Shown piece by piece: positions 38,527 through 50,923 of a DNA stretch of 64,000 nt (within the stretch, counting starts at the first letter, position 1; each line of letters opens with the position of its first letter). A model generated the notes under the pieces. It searched no databases, was not told where the DNA came from, and worked only from the letters and a program-made list of their open reading frames with translations. The translations under genes were made by a program, and so were the position numbers. Origin of the DNA: Echinococcus granulosus (lineage: Eukaryota > Platyhelminthes > Cestoda > Cyclophyllidea > Taeniidae); assembly GCF_000524195.1 (NCBI RefSeq), contig NW_020170393.1:659282-723281 (forward strand). The letters are read 5' to 3'.

Positions 38527-39446
38527 ATAAGCATCTGCAGCGTAGGCTCTATGTATTCAATGCATCGTTCTATACATCCTGTTCAAAACACGTACATTTA
38601 ATGCTTGCTAGTACTGAAGAACTTTTGAGATGATTAGTATGTAAACCTGCCCCATCCCAAGTAAAGCATCTAATCAATACATTTGGCAGTAAATGTGTTT
38701 TGTGCTGAGTTTGCAGATTTCTAACGGGAGATTGCCTCCTTTATCCTCTTTTTATGTTTTCGCAGACTAAAAACTTCCTCACTTCTGGTACATTTTAAAG
38801 TTGCGATACTAGGTGCAATTTGACGTGCTGGTGGGTGGGTGTACTGCCTAATCCAATTGCTGCACTTGCCCATCGGTATTCCCACTCATAGCTTCGTGTC
38901 CCTGTTACTTCGTTCTCAAAGAATAGTGCTTTCCTGCATGTAGATCGACCTACATTTAAGGGGAAATTGGTTGTAACTTCTTTGAATTCCTTCCTTGTAA
39001 ATAACTCGGTAGCTTGTCCCGGTCGTTTTAGGGTACACTCGAATAGTTAAGGTAGACTATCGCGATACTCCGATCTCCACCTTCGATGGAATTGTATTTG
39101 CGCTGTGGATAAAAACTCCTCACCACCTGGGTGGGTAGGACTTGATCTGGTTGAATGAACCCACACCGCACCTTTTGTGTTGACTGGGTGATTTTACATC
39201 AACTAAGGACGGAACAACTTTGCTCACTCGTGCATTTCTCAAAGTGACTTTAGTCGGCGAAATTCAACTTTTCCAATCGTACAAAAGCGAAAAGTTTGGA
39301 ACTTCCATGGGTTTCAAAAATGTCCAAATGAATCAGCAATGGGGGCAATTAGGGTCAGTGACAAGGCACCTGTTGGTGTGGCGAATACTCGGTTTTGCAG
39401 ATAAAAATTAAACATTTGGGAATATGCTTTATTATTACTGTACACC
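38527..39446. other. Convergent 3' region between SF3A1 and USP39
   Basis: About 0.9 kb. I searched the plus strand for a ubiquitin-like exon that could extend SF3A1 and found none. No canonical AATAAA was placed for SF3A1; the USP39 signal is at the right edge. Confidence 0.6.
39428..39433 (-). other. Poly(A) signal AATAAA of USP39
   Basis: Only 13 nt past the USP39 stop codon on the minus strand, implying a very short 3' UTR. Confidence 0.55.
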
Positions 39447-42400
39447 TCAGGCCTCTTCCCCAGCTTCCTTTTGATTCCCATTTTCGTCGGTAGCCTTTTC
39501 ATCAGTCTTTTTTGTTTTCTTATCTTTGTAAAATGGATTTGGAATAGTCTTGTTCACCGCCCAAACCTACAAGGCATGAGAAATAACTCATTTGTCAAAT
39601 TAAAGCGCATATTCGTGAATGGGATTTAGTTCTGTACACCAGCCATCACCTACGCCTCTAGCGGCCAAATGTGAACCGACATGCCCCAAAGGAATCGTGC
39701 CATCTTGTCAGATATGTCCAACAACGGAAGGACAGCCTCACCTGAATAAGGGATTCGCTGAGAGGAATCATCTGCGGAAGGACTTCATTCACGTGGAGGT
39801 CCTGCATTTCAAACCACTTGCCCGTGCCGCGTTGCAGCACGAAAATTCGGTGAGTGCCTGCGCCTGGGGTGGGTGGACCGTCGTGAACCACATTGGCCAC
39901 CAAATCGTAGATGGTGTACCTGAAGAGCAACTCATTAGCATAATTCACCATTCATTTGTTTTAGGTATTGCCATAACCAATAGTCTTGGAAACCAATGCC
40001 TAGATCGACCAAAAAACACTAGAGCTTTATTATGGCTTAAGTGGTTTTGAAAGGTATCGCATCATCGTCACATTGCATAAATTTAAAGGGCATTTGTTCG
40101 TCCAGTAAAAGTGGGATTTTGTGAGCTAGTAAAGCAATACCCCGACCTTTCCATTGCCGTTGAGGCATATTTTTGGAACAAGGACAAAGTCAAGTGTTAA
40201 ACCGGAGGCCTGCTAATGTTTGTTTTATTTTTTTGGTATGAATATGGCACACGAGATGTGTGCACGTTCAAAACTATCCGTGGTGTAGCTTTCCTGTTAC
40301 AGAACACATCAACTCAGTCTTACTGTCGCGTCGTGCGCCACAGCAGTTTAAAAATATATTCAAATCTTGGTTAACAATGACAAGGCGGAGATACTGTAAT
40401 GATTGGTTTTTTGTTGCTGCATGAGGCATGCATCAGCACTAAAACCATATGCGCAGTATTACTCCTCAACTCAGTAATCAAGTCAACCATGCTTGAACAC
40501 TCACTTGTGTTGGGCACGTGCTTCTTGATCGAGCAGCTCACCAAAATCGATGCTCTTGATGGGAAAATTGACGATGGTAGGGTTCTTCTCCAGCGTAAAG
40601 ATGTTCTTTACGATGCGTTTCATGAAGAGAATGAGATAGGGCGGGAGGCGTTTGAGGCAGAAGCGACGCATGGTGGAGTCGCAGTGCGTCTTGTACTCCT
40701 TCTCCATGACTCCGTTAAATTTGGCCAGAAGGGTAGAGAGTGGAACTTGAGGAATGATGCTCTCCTTGAACTCGTCCAGATATAGAGGTGGAGGTGGCAA
40801 GTCGCAGGTGAGGTAGAGGAAGGGCGACTCCGTCATCCGCGGCTGTTAAATGGCGAAAACATCAAGCACAAGCCCTCAGAAAAGGGAACGTTGGCTTGGG
40901 TGCAGGTATAAATAGAGTCAATTCTTGTGTGTAAGCTTACAAATGAAGCCTGATGCTGGATAGAAAATATCAAGCATAAAGATAGCGGTTTGTTTGTCTA
41001 TCCAGAGTACACGTATTCTGTTCCAGTTGCGATAAATGTGAGGTTGAGACGATGAGTAGTGAATACCCTCGAATAGGAGATGAAAATAAATCACTTTGGT
41101 AGTGCTATACAAATAGGAGAACCACACCTTATGGCCTTTACAGACTGTCGGTAAGTTGAAGGCAGTCTTCTGGTGGTTGTATGCTAAAGGATATCATTGA
41201 TATAGATACAAATGCAAACAATTATGCATTTATAATTATAACACCCAAGTAACGACCGAGATCCCACTCATTCACCTACCATGTATTCTGGATCAGTGGC
41301 ATATTGCTCCGCTTGCTCTGGCGTGATGTTGACCGGTGTCACTTTTTGGCTGTGAATGACCATGCGACCTCGCAGGGCTCTCCCAATTATGGTCGGTTTC
41401 ACGGGCTGACCCTTAGACACGGGCCTTAAGGTCTGATCAAGGGCATTTAGAAGCCACGAGAGGAATTCCAATGCGTCGCCCTGTTCCGTAAATTGGAAGC
41501 GTTTCTTGCTGCACAGGACCACCGCCTAGGATTGAAGGCATCGCCTATAACAGCACTCGTTTAGCTTTTATCGCATAGAATTGACGCGTTCCTCACCAGC
41601 ATCACATTTAGGAGACACAAACGGGTTAGTTGATTTTGAAAAAAAAATAATGCAGATGGGGAGCAATCGTGGTCTAGGGACAACTACACTTTCTCCGAAT
41701 CCCCGATAGTGAGTGTAATAGGACTTGCGCGTAGGCATTCTGACCAGGTTGATGACAAATTAGCAAAGCTATTTACAAATCAATGGGTGGTAGAAGACTA
41801 ATACGTGATAGAGCGACAGCTCAGCAGTAATGAGGGATGCCTTCATCCAAGCGTGGATGACGTACCTGTAGAAACTCATGAGGAGAAACGTGCGTCTTAA
41901 AATTCCGGGGATTCCACAGTTTGCGGATGAGTTCACCGAACCTGTGAACAAGAAGGGTCATGTGGTCTCCAGCGGAGGCTCTTTTAATTTGTTCTTGGTA
42001 GTTTTCCGGTCGCAGGAAGAAATCACGAAGAAGACTGATGTGGCTCAATAACTGCAGAATCACGTTGCAGTAGTCATTAGCCTAAAAGGGGACCATTTAG
42101 TCATGCATTTCGCTCCTTGTAGACTAGCATTTAAATTGTTCTTCAGGTGTAGAATAAAGAATTTCACCTTGATGTTATTCAAGCCCACAAATCCGGGGTA
42201 GTATGTTAGGCCATTGTAAGCTCGCACCATACTGGCATTTGTATCAAGCTTCGTGATGTCATCTTTCTGAAAGATAGGATTCAGAAGATAGGTAATATCT
42301 TCCAGTGATCCATCCACTATTTCATAGTTATCTGGCAGGCAGTAGAAACGGTGCGTCTCCAGATTTAAAAATACATGGTGATTTTCATTCACACTGTGAG

Positions 42401-43235
42401 TATGGGCATGTGTGTTGGAACCACGCCCCTGAAAAGAAAGTGCAACAAATTTTTAGTGAATGCGACCAATTAGAGCATGAGTAAAATTGTCGTATAAAGA
42501 GCCTACCTGGAAGTATTTGCCGCAAACTAGACATGCGTAAACGTTCAGATGGCTGAGGGAGATACTGCACAGCTTTTCAAAGTCGAAGTCAAGCATGTTT
42601 CGATTGATAGTGTCCAGGTAGGGGCAAGATCGACTTTGATCCACCCCTGTAGGGTCGTCTTTTGTTTCAAGCAGCTTTTTCTCTTCCTGTTCATCAAGTT
42701 CATCCTAAAAAAACGTGAAAGACATCCAATAAAGCTAAAAAATAGAATGCGCATCATTTACAGCCTCATACCACGATGCAAATCTATCTTGGGGTTGTGC
42801 GAAACAATGACAAACAAGTATACAATAGCACCCTCAGCATTTGTAAAAGAATAAGTCAGAATATAACCTAAAATAGTCACCAAATCAGTCTTGCCGGTGT
42901 GTGGCGCTAGTTGTGATTACTGACAAGGACTTGTCATGGTAAACAGAAGACCACTTGATGTTCACCTCTGACAAACAGTATGTAAAAAGTCTTTTTAAAG
43001 TGCTACGAGTAGTCGACACAACTCTGAGACACAACCAGGTGAACTATGCCAAAAAATGTGGTTTCGTTCATCTCATGTGTAACTGCTATTTGCAAAGAGT
43101 ACGATGACAACCAAGTGATGGTTTTACCCATTGCTTCAATAGTTCCTCAATCTTTGGTTTCTTTGGGGTTAGCAACTCCGATTTTGCGGATCTTTTCCTA
43201 TCTACTTTCTTTGATGATCCATCCCTTTTTGTCAT
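39447..43235 (-). CDS. USP39: USP39 (Sad1p), U4/U6.U5 tri-snRNP USP-fold protein
   Basis: Tri-snRNP assembly factor with a ZnF-UBP domain and an inactive ubiquitin-protease fold. Exons (-): 43128-43235, 42507-42704, 42168-42428, 41866-42081, 41280-41525, 40505-40842, 39742-39919, 39447-39566; 554 residues against 565 in human. Exon 1 is lysine-rich (MTKRDGSSKKVDRKRSAK). ZnF-UBP: CPYLDTINRNMLDFDFEKLC, then YACLVCGKYFQGRG and HHVFLNLETHRFYCLPDNYE. USP fold: GLNNIKANDYCNVILQLL, RFGELIRKLWNPRNFK, GDALEFLSWLLNAL, EKNPTIVNFPIKSIDF and VVHDG. The catalytic Cys position is Asp, as in other USP39 proteins. A Cys stands two residues later where human has Ala. The C-terminal end is a lysine- and glutamate-rich tail. 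Confidence 0.96.
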
Positions 43236-43799
43236 TTCCAGATGGGCTTACAAAGTACAAACACTGGTGACCTAAATACACAAATATTCTTAGTTTCTAT
43301 TGGCTGTAAAATCCTCCACTCATTATGGTTAACTGAGTGGGATGTAGTTAACTTATGGTTGTAAATACTTATAATGCGAAACAAAATATAGGCACTTAGA
43401 GCTTCAATTGCATTGCTGCAATGTGCAATAACTACGTGATTGTGCAAACTAATATACTAAGATATGTATCGGTTCACCCAGGGCTACCAGCAACATTATT
43501 GTGCTTTATCACTTTTGAACTTATGTTATTAAGCTTATATATATTTTAGTAGTTCCTTTAGCTCGATTGTGGGTTCAGTACAAAAGTTGAGTTTTCAGAC
43601 CTAAGACGAAATTCTTATTTACTTTTACTTAAAACGCATCATTTTTAAACCGTTGCCTGCAGATAAATACGTTTTGAGTCTCAAATACTTCAAAATTGGT
43701 TTTCGCTATATCATATTTATAACCTTCGGAAATCATTCGGGTCACCTATTTTGAATGTTCTAAGTAATTTTTGAAAATTTTTTGACCTTATCCGATTGG

Positions 43800-45105
43800 C
43801 TGTGAAGATTCCCGAGACTTGCCAGACGACGAAAGGAGACATGATGCTAGGGCAGAATATTTACATACGTATAGGCAGGACAAGGCTTCTAGATTTCCTC
43901 TTTTCTGGTCCTCGTGCTCTTAGAACACTCAGGTTGATTCGACTTCGACATGTTTGTTAGGACACGTAAATGGGGGAAGTAAGTACAAGTTTTGGGCGGT
44001 GCTAACATGGAACCGCACTCCAGGTTACGGGACGGTGACGCCTCCGTTATAAGATTCGATTTGTCGGAAAGGAACATTAAAACAACATAAGTATTACATA
44101 TACATTAGACATCATTATTAACTCGGGTGTCACCGGCTTAACCATGAGGCCATGTCACCCAGCGTGTGTACAATAGCAAAGCATCCAAGAGGCTTTTTGT
44201 TAAAATTAAGAGTTAAACCAACCACCAGCGTATTGCGTTGCTGCTCTCCACTTTCGATTACTTCCTTTGGTCAGCTCCAACCTAAGTCGTCACAGTGTAA
44301 ACCGTGCTGTCAGATAAAGGGGGGATCCAATCACGCCAGTCATTGAATTTCCCTGCTACTGTGAGGATACTCTTAAAAAATCCCACTCGATCAAAAGTTT
44401 TGTTTGACAACGAAACTATTGGGTGAAGGGCGAATGTTATGGCCATCTCTTATGCCCACCGTTAGTCATAGGAATATTGCCCTAATAGTAGAGGCAAATA
44501 ACAAAACACGGGACCTGTCAGTTCCGTAGGAGTGGGGCTTTGTGCCTGTTCCTCCTTGCTACTTTTTTCTCACTTCAGTGCTGCCCAATCACTTATATCT
44601 GATCTCTATCCAGCTATTAGAGACGTGGAGGTGGTGGAAGTGTCGCAAGTTCGCTTAATTGATGTCTTCATGTAGATACCGTTGACAGCTCCGTAACGAA
44701 CTTTCCAAGATGGATCACGACCACCTTTAATGCCGTTTCACTTGTTAAGGGCTTTCCCGAAGAACAACGGACTGTGGTATTGCCAAAAGCTGACGTCACT
44801 CTTGGCCCTTCTGTTAACGAACATCACCGCTTATCCTGTCCGCAGCATATACGCTTCTTCCCCCTACACTAAGGTCTATCACTTAGTAGTAAAAGTTGGG
44901 ATATTGGCCTCTTAAATCGGGTTCGCTTTGCTCTGCCACTAAAGTAGTGCCCCAAGATTTCCCTAAAGACAAATAAAGACACTATGCTCGGGCAGAAAAT
45001 GTATTACCGACGTAAAGAAGGGCTTAAGGGGTATTGGCATGGCCGGAAGTCCCCTTTCCGAAACCGAGAGATACACAATCAACTAAGGTATTACAAGTAG
45101 ATGTG
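43800..45105 (-). mobile_element. TRIM-like element, minus orientation, diverged
   Basis: A left LTR piece at 43803-43890 (reverse of the TCTTCAGGGAAGTCTCGGG part), internal blocks at 44150-44920, and a right LTR at about 44940-45105. The right LTR, read in reverse, starts TGTAATACCTTAGTTGATTG. The primer-binding position reads TGGCAGAGCAAAGCGAACCC on the minus strand. The insert at 43890-44100 is not shared with other copies. Confidence 0.65.
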
Positions 45106-47999
45106 GGTTCACCACAATTACTTTAGGTCTTGATCTCATTTAAGACTCAAATACTGCTTCATCGACGAGGCGCGAAAAACCGTCCATTTATGAAATTGAT
45201 TTTGATTTTGGATGTTGAAATTACTTTCCTTATAAGTGGGGCATAAATGATCAGATTGCAGCTCTTCATTTTCGCAAATAATGCCACTTCAGGACTTCAA
45301 GATCAAACGAAACATTAAACTTAGGCTACGGAGCTGAGCGGCTCCGTAAAATCTACGGAGGCTTAAGCTACTGCACAGTCAAACACAGGATTAAACAATC
45401 TACCAAAGCATTACGTTTGTACCCTCATCAAGAGGTAATCTCCCAACTGCTCCCACTTCTCTCCAAATGCTTCATATCACCGTCCTCCATTTAATTCCCT
45501 AAATAAATTATTAGGTTTCCTTCCAAATGTTCTGGACACTCCAAATAAAATTCAATGCATCAACACTCCTTCACTTTGAAATATCCTCTAATCTTTCCAT
45601 TTTCCACTACAATGGGCACAAGTGGTGGAAAACTCCACTGAGTCGAGTGATTGTTTGGGTACGCCTGAGTTGCCTTCTGTCACAGCGACAGATGTGGGCC
45701 TTTTTCTGACCCATTCGCCCCCCTTTCCTACCGTTCCCCTTACCCCCCTCACCCTCCCCCCCATTAGTCCACTCCAGAAGACACGTGGGTCCAGATGGAA
45801 GTGAATGGGGAAAGGAGACAGATTCCTCTCTCCCCCCTCCCTCTTGCAGTGTTCCAGTATGAGATCCACGGAGAAGATAGATTGATACGCTCAAACGCAG
45901 TTGATAGCCACGGAGGGCTAAATAACAACTTAAGTGAAATTAATTGTAAGGAATTTATAAGTTTTAGACCTCCAAATGGAAAAAATATGCCCAAATTATC
46001 GCTGTTAATGCAGCAAGTTTTCTACAAACCAAAGCTCCGTTGTCCCTTTCCCTTGTCTTAATGCTTGCAAGGGTTGATGAAAATGATTGTTTGAAATAGC
46101 GTTGGATAAGAAGTGGTGAAGGGTAGTGCGTTACAGGGAATTCCCCACAACTTTTTTTTAAGGATAAATATTCGCGGATTGCAGCCATGACACTTCGTAA
46201 ACAAAAAAAAGAGGATTTTACGATCGCGTTGATATTTCATATTTCACTGTTGATATTGGAATCAGCCGTACAAACAATGATGCCTCCTTAGTCTTGCCAA
46301 TGCTTGTAGATCGTTTACACTCGTCAAACTTCTCCAGCATATTCAAGTTTGGCTCAACCACCGATGCAGATCAGTCCCGGGATTTCCTGTTCAGCGACCG
46401 CTAATAGCAAGGGCAATCGTCGGAGTCTGGGTGCTGTTTTTGCGTCTCGTGTATCATCCCACCTATTTGAAACCGTTTTCCCAACATTAGCTTTCACTAT
46501 CCAAGCAACTGCGATCTACATTAGAAATAGACTTCTAGAAGGACAGATGCACTAATACTGATCAATTGGAACACACGAAATAGGCTTCTAAAAAACCCAA
46601 GTGAAACGCGACTCTCCCCTAACTCCGCTTTCCCTTCCACCCGCTGCTCTTGCCACTACTGTTGACAGCGTGAAGACTGCCAGCGTTGGCCACGTGAGTC
46701 CAGAAGCGTGTATGTGTGCGCCGGGTGCTCATCATAATCCTGATGATTGGAGAGAAAGGGGGTGGGGGAAAGAGAGTCTGACTAATCTCCCCTCTCTCCA
46801 CCCATCTGTTACCCCAAATACACGCACGCACGTACAGTCGTCTCCCAAAAAACACCCGATACACCGTCTGTTGAGTTTTGTCTTATCTGTAGAAAACGCA
46901 CGCTGAGTTTGCGATAGAAGATCTGACAGGCTCCGTCAGTGGATGTGTGATGGATGGTCACGCAGGGTATGAAATGGTAGAGACCCCTATTTGCTCAAAC
47001 ATTTGTTCGTAACATACATTTCTTCGCTTCCTTTTAGTGACCGAGTTGTATTGACTCAACTAAGTGGTACAACGAAGCGCGTTTGGAGAACCGACGCATT
47101 TGTGGTGAACCTTTGATAAAATTTGAGTCACACGAAGCACACTGGCGCTTGGAGTCTAGCTCCATTTGGGATAAAGAAGTTACCGAATTTTTCAAATGGA
47201 TTAAGAAATGCATAGTTCAAGCTCATTTTTTAATGCGAATTTCATAAACCACAAGGCAGAAAACTTGCTGACCGCACGTGGCACTCTAGGGATACATGTA
47301 TTCACATCAGGGTGGGACTCGGGCTCACACAGGTGTGCGGCGCAAGTACGTACACACCGACAACAGTCTATCCCTGTCTCCCGGATGCATACGGGCGGTC
47401 GACCGGTAGCGCGTCTTGACTGTATCCCACCTAGGGAGTGTGTAATGCGGGTGATTGTTCCGCGTTGAGGCGTGCTGTGTCGTGGCTGTCAATGCAGTCG
47501 GTGAGCCCACCCGCATCTCTCCTGGTTGCTGAGCCAAAAGTTGGGGGTGGGAGGAGCATAGTTGTTTGCCATGCGGTTTCACTTGGAAGAATTTAGAATG
47601 TAAGCTGCAGGGACGTAGAGGATACCTCAGAAATGGAAATAGTAAATAGTAGTAAATTGGCTAAGCAACAAATTGCAGACGTGACATGAGTAGAACTAAA
47701 GTGCTATGATCTACAGCATGATCTGTGAATTTAAAGTAAACACTTCAGGCCGCAGCTGTCGCTGGTACATTCCACCATTGCCAAACCAACGGCACTTAAG
47801 GTGCAATAGCCAAACGTACCGGGGAAGGGTTCACAAATGGGACTATCAATTTCAATTCAAAGGACAGTTTTCTTAACCTGAACTATGGTGTAGCTAGACT
47901 TCCGTACCTACAGTTCTAGTATCAAATCTTTGAGTATCTGGAGCAATCTTTGGCTCCTAACATTTGTGTATTTTAAATATGGGCGAAAGGATATGCCCT

Positions 48000-48660
48000 T
48001 AAACAGGAGCACAGTGGCGGAGCCTTTGGTGCGATCGAAAACAAAACGAAGAATGGAACAAACAATAAATTATCACATATTCCTCCTGTCCATTTGAGGG
48101 TCGGCCCGCCTACAAATCAGACGCACCAGTCATCAGGTTTGCATGGAGCTCAATAAATATCTGGCCGCAAAGTTGCTGACCCCTCTTGGCATTTCCACTG
48201 GATCTGAAGTTTTGGCCGGTTTGGGATCTGTGTTAGGTGGAGGGAGAGGGAATGAGAAGGGAGGAATGTGTTGGCCATCACGTATGTCCATGCTGGTCAT
48301 AGGAACACTGCCCCAAAAGCAGTCATTAAATAAACGAAGGAGCTTAGAATAGTTTTTTGGCGATATGGCTTCTAGTCTGCCCCAATTTGGCACTTTTTTC
48401 TTACTTCATTGCAGCCCATCCATATCTATCTGTATTTACTTCAGCTAGTAGAAAGGCGAAGGAGCCATTGCCTATTTACATAACAAACCTCTCCAGACAG
48501 CCCGCGAATGGTATCGCTTCAGTCCTTAATAGCTTTCCTACAGAACATGGGGGTGGAATCTTTGCAAAGATAGACTTCATTGTCAACCCTTTCATCAGGA
48601 GTAGTCACAGACTCTCTTATCCTCAGCGTATGTCCTTCTTCCGCTGATCAAATGTTTAGC
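48000..48660 (-). mobile_element. TRIM-like element, truncated, minus orientation
   Basis: A short LTR piece near 48010-48030 (reverse of GGCTCCGCCACTGTGC) and an internal region at 48110-48650. The internal part shares CAGACGCACCAGTCATC and ATGTCCATGCTGGTCATAG with the copies at 21 kb and 57 kb. The 5' LTR is missing. Confidence 0.6.
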
Positions 48661-49728
48661 ATTCACTTCATCTAATTGATAGAAAATAGACACTAATTAC
48701 AGTATCACTATTAACGAAATTCCAGACAGAGAACGTACACTATCACGTGGTAAAATCGAACTGTTTTTATCGGGACAAGAGAAGTAATGAAAACCAAACA
48801 GCGGCTCTAACGATACCAGCATAAATTCATGTCAATTTTTCATGAGCATGGTAACAGGTTGTGGGGAAAGGCTTACTAAAATGAGCTTATCTCCCCCCTC
48901 TCAAAACCCTCCTCCTGTAGGGCAATATCGGGTTACCGTTGTCAGGACGAGTGATGCGGTTGGCTTTACTAGACCTGGAGGGGAGTTAGTCACCGGCCAG
49001 ACCCATTTTCCACCAAACAAATTAACCCACTCCGACAACAGTCTTCTATTTCTATCTATTGACATACAAGTAGCATCAGAGTACTACCGACCGGATTTAC
49101 ATTGTAAAGTATCAATCTTAAATACTAAATGACCTAGCAAGCCAGTAGAATGTAAAATACGGCAGGTCTCTTAGATCTCCTGCGACTGGACAATGTTACG
49201 GTAGTAGATCCCCAGAGGCTTCATTTGAGGGAATCGGATCTCCAAGCTCTATAAAAGAATCTCAACGGTATTAACAAAAATACTATATTAGCCGCCATTA
49301 GTCTTATTCACATCTTCATGTTAAAATTAGGACGTTCTTCAGTCAGCCTAGCCAATATCTTGCAATTTCACCTCTGTGCTGAAGGGTTTGGACACTTCTC
49401 AGGTCATCTATAATGTAATGTAGTGACTTTAATTTGCTTCTAAGCACTACCAAGGATTCCGACTATAATATATTCTCAAAAGTGCCTCCATAGACCATTA
49501 ATCTGCGAAGCACTCAATCAATCGTATTTAAGCAATTCGCCGCTTGTGGAATAATTAAAGGGTAAAGAATTATCGCCGCTGAGATAGTCTGATTCTCTGC
49601 TACTTTTTTATCACTTCAGTTATTCTTGAGGCAGTTCTAAGTTATTTGGATGTTCACTTACCGGCACTAATCGGCAATTTGTAATAAACCGAAAGTGGAA
49701 AAGTGGTCCAGCTCCCCGCCTAATCGTC

Positions 49729-49816
49729 ATTGGTTAATATGCGCAAATGCGACAAGGCACGTGCCCGTCCCCCATTGGTTCACTATTTCGGCCGTTTAAC
49801 CAATCCTGTATCCAAT
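49729..49816 (+). promoter_or_regulatory. CCAAT boxes and palindromic E-box upstream of the bHLH gene
   Basis: Four CCAAT elements: inverted at 49729-49733 and 49774-49778, direct at 49800-49804 and 49812-49816. A perfect palindrome GGCACGTGCC at 49756-49765 contains the E-box CACGTG. All lie 45-135 nt before the TATA box. Confidence 0.6.
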
Positions 49817-49860
49817 ATGGGAATGCATGCGCGTGTTCGGACAAATGCAAGTGCACCCCC

Positions 49861-49868
49861 TATAAATA
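49861..49868 (+). promoter_or_regulatory. TATA box of the bHLH gene
   Basis: TATAAATA, preceded by a C-run, 107 nt before the start codon. Transcription would begin near 49890, giving a 5' UTR of about 75 nt. Confidence 0.65.
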
Positions 49869-49967
49869 TCGCTATTCCGTAATGTAACGTTTTACACTTG
49901 CAAATCCAACCCCAAGCTGCTTGATATCTGTGCCCACTGCCCCACTGCTGCTAAAATTACTGCTACT

Positions 49968-50657
49968 ATGCCATTGCGACCTTGGCACCCGAAGACCTCA
50001 TCAACACCAACGTCTTCATCTTCTCTCTCTTCTTCTCCTTATCTTCGTTCGAATGTCCCACGTTATCCTGTAGACGGAGAAGACAAAGAGAACAGGCAAA
50101 TGCTAAGAAGGACAGAAGTGGGAGTTCCAAACAAAAAGTGGAAGAAGACTCAAAAGGCACCAAATATGCTCTCGCGGAGGAACGAGCGCGAACGCAATAG
50201 GGTTCACCTACTCAACTTAGGCTTTGATCGACTCAGAGCAGTTGTGCCGAAACGCGAGGGTGAGCATCTGAGTAAGATCTCTACTTTAAAAAAAGCAATT
50301 TGGTACATAGAACACTTGGACCGGGTTCTTCACGAGGAAGTAGCACCAGAAGTAGCAGACAGTGGGGTAGTGGGCACAGACTTGGGGAGTGATAGTGTCA
50401 CGGCAATACCGTCAGGACATCAATACCAACAGCAAGAACAAATAAAAGGGGAAGAAGAGCGGCTTTCACCGATATTTCCAGCTAGGATTGACGAACCTTC
50501 AACAGAGGGATCGTTACAGTCACTTCACTATGCAAGCACAACTCTGGATAGTGGCTATGGGAGCAGTTTCTACTCCATCAGACCGCAGGAACCGCCACCA
50601 CCACCAGTACGAATGTGGATAATCGACATCGATGCAACTTCTACACCGAAACGCTGA
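49968..50657 (+). CDS. Achaete-scute-like bHLH transcription factor
   Basis: DNA-binding bHLH protein of the proneural achaete-scute group, which acts as a heterodimer with an E-protein on E-boxes in neural and stem-cell fate decisions. Single exon, 229 residues. Basic region RRNERERNRV at 70-79 with the family glutamate, helix 1 LLNLGFDRLRAVVPK, a short loop, then LSKISTLKKAIWYIEHLDRV ending near 120. The NERERNRV with NLGF pairing is typical of the ASC group; which ASCL member it matches cannot be told. Outside the bHLH it is Ser/Pro-rich at the N-terminus and ends in a proline run and WIIDIDATSTPKR. It has its own TATA promoter and poly(A) signal and stands alone in a 15-kb gene-poor block. 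Confidence 0.92.
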   Translation: MPLRPWHPKTSSTPTSSSSLSSSPYLRSNVPRYPVDGEDKENRQMLRRTEVGVPNKKWKKTQKAPNMLSRRNERERNRVHLLNLGFDRLRAVVPKREGEHLSKISTLKKAIWYIEHLDRVLHEEVAPEVADSGVVGTDLGSDSVTAIPSGHQYQQQEQIKGEEERLSPIFPARIDEPSTEGSLQSLHYASTTLDSGYGSSFYSIRPQEPPPPPVRMWIIDIDATSTPKR

Positions 50658-50917
50658 TTTTCTTGAGGAGATTCGGTTGGGTTTAGGCTTAGATAGACTC
50701 ATTTCCTGGTAGGGGATGGCTTAGGTCACAATCATGGGTAAAGACGGGAATAGGAATAAGAAAGGCGTTAAGTACTCTTCTATTTTTCTATTTCATTTCC
50801 ATGCACTATTTTTTGCTTTTTTTGCAATCCCCAAATATTATTCCTTCAAACAAAACTCTTTTGTATGCACAGAGATTCATGTACCTCTGATCACGCTGAA
50901 TTTTTCTATTGGAATAC

Positions 50918-50923
50918 AATAAA
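50918..50923 (+). other. Poly(A) signal AATAAA of the bHLH gene
   Basis: Canonical hexamer about 260 nt past the stop codon, on the same strand. Confidence 0.6.

Larger units (their letters stand above)
43236..49680. other. Gene-poor region with LTR elements
   Basis: No coding region is supported. LTR elements occupy about 43800-45105 and 48000-48660. Between them, 45640-45900, 46600-46900 and 47280-47580 are GC-rich or pyrimidine-rich stretches with short frames open on both strands, typical of base composition rather than genes. These could be regulatory DNA of the bHLH gene, but nothing in the sequence proves it. Confidence 0.5.

Noticed and set aside
37732..38534. Several minus-strand frames of 79-111 codons across SF3A1
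   Set aside because: Antisense shadows of the SF3A1 coding sequence; glycine runs mirror its proline runs.
45588..45894. Overlapping frames on both strands in a GC/pyrimidine-rich stretch
   Set aside because: Open frames on both strands arise from base composition; no start context, splice pattern or domain.
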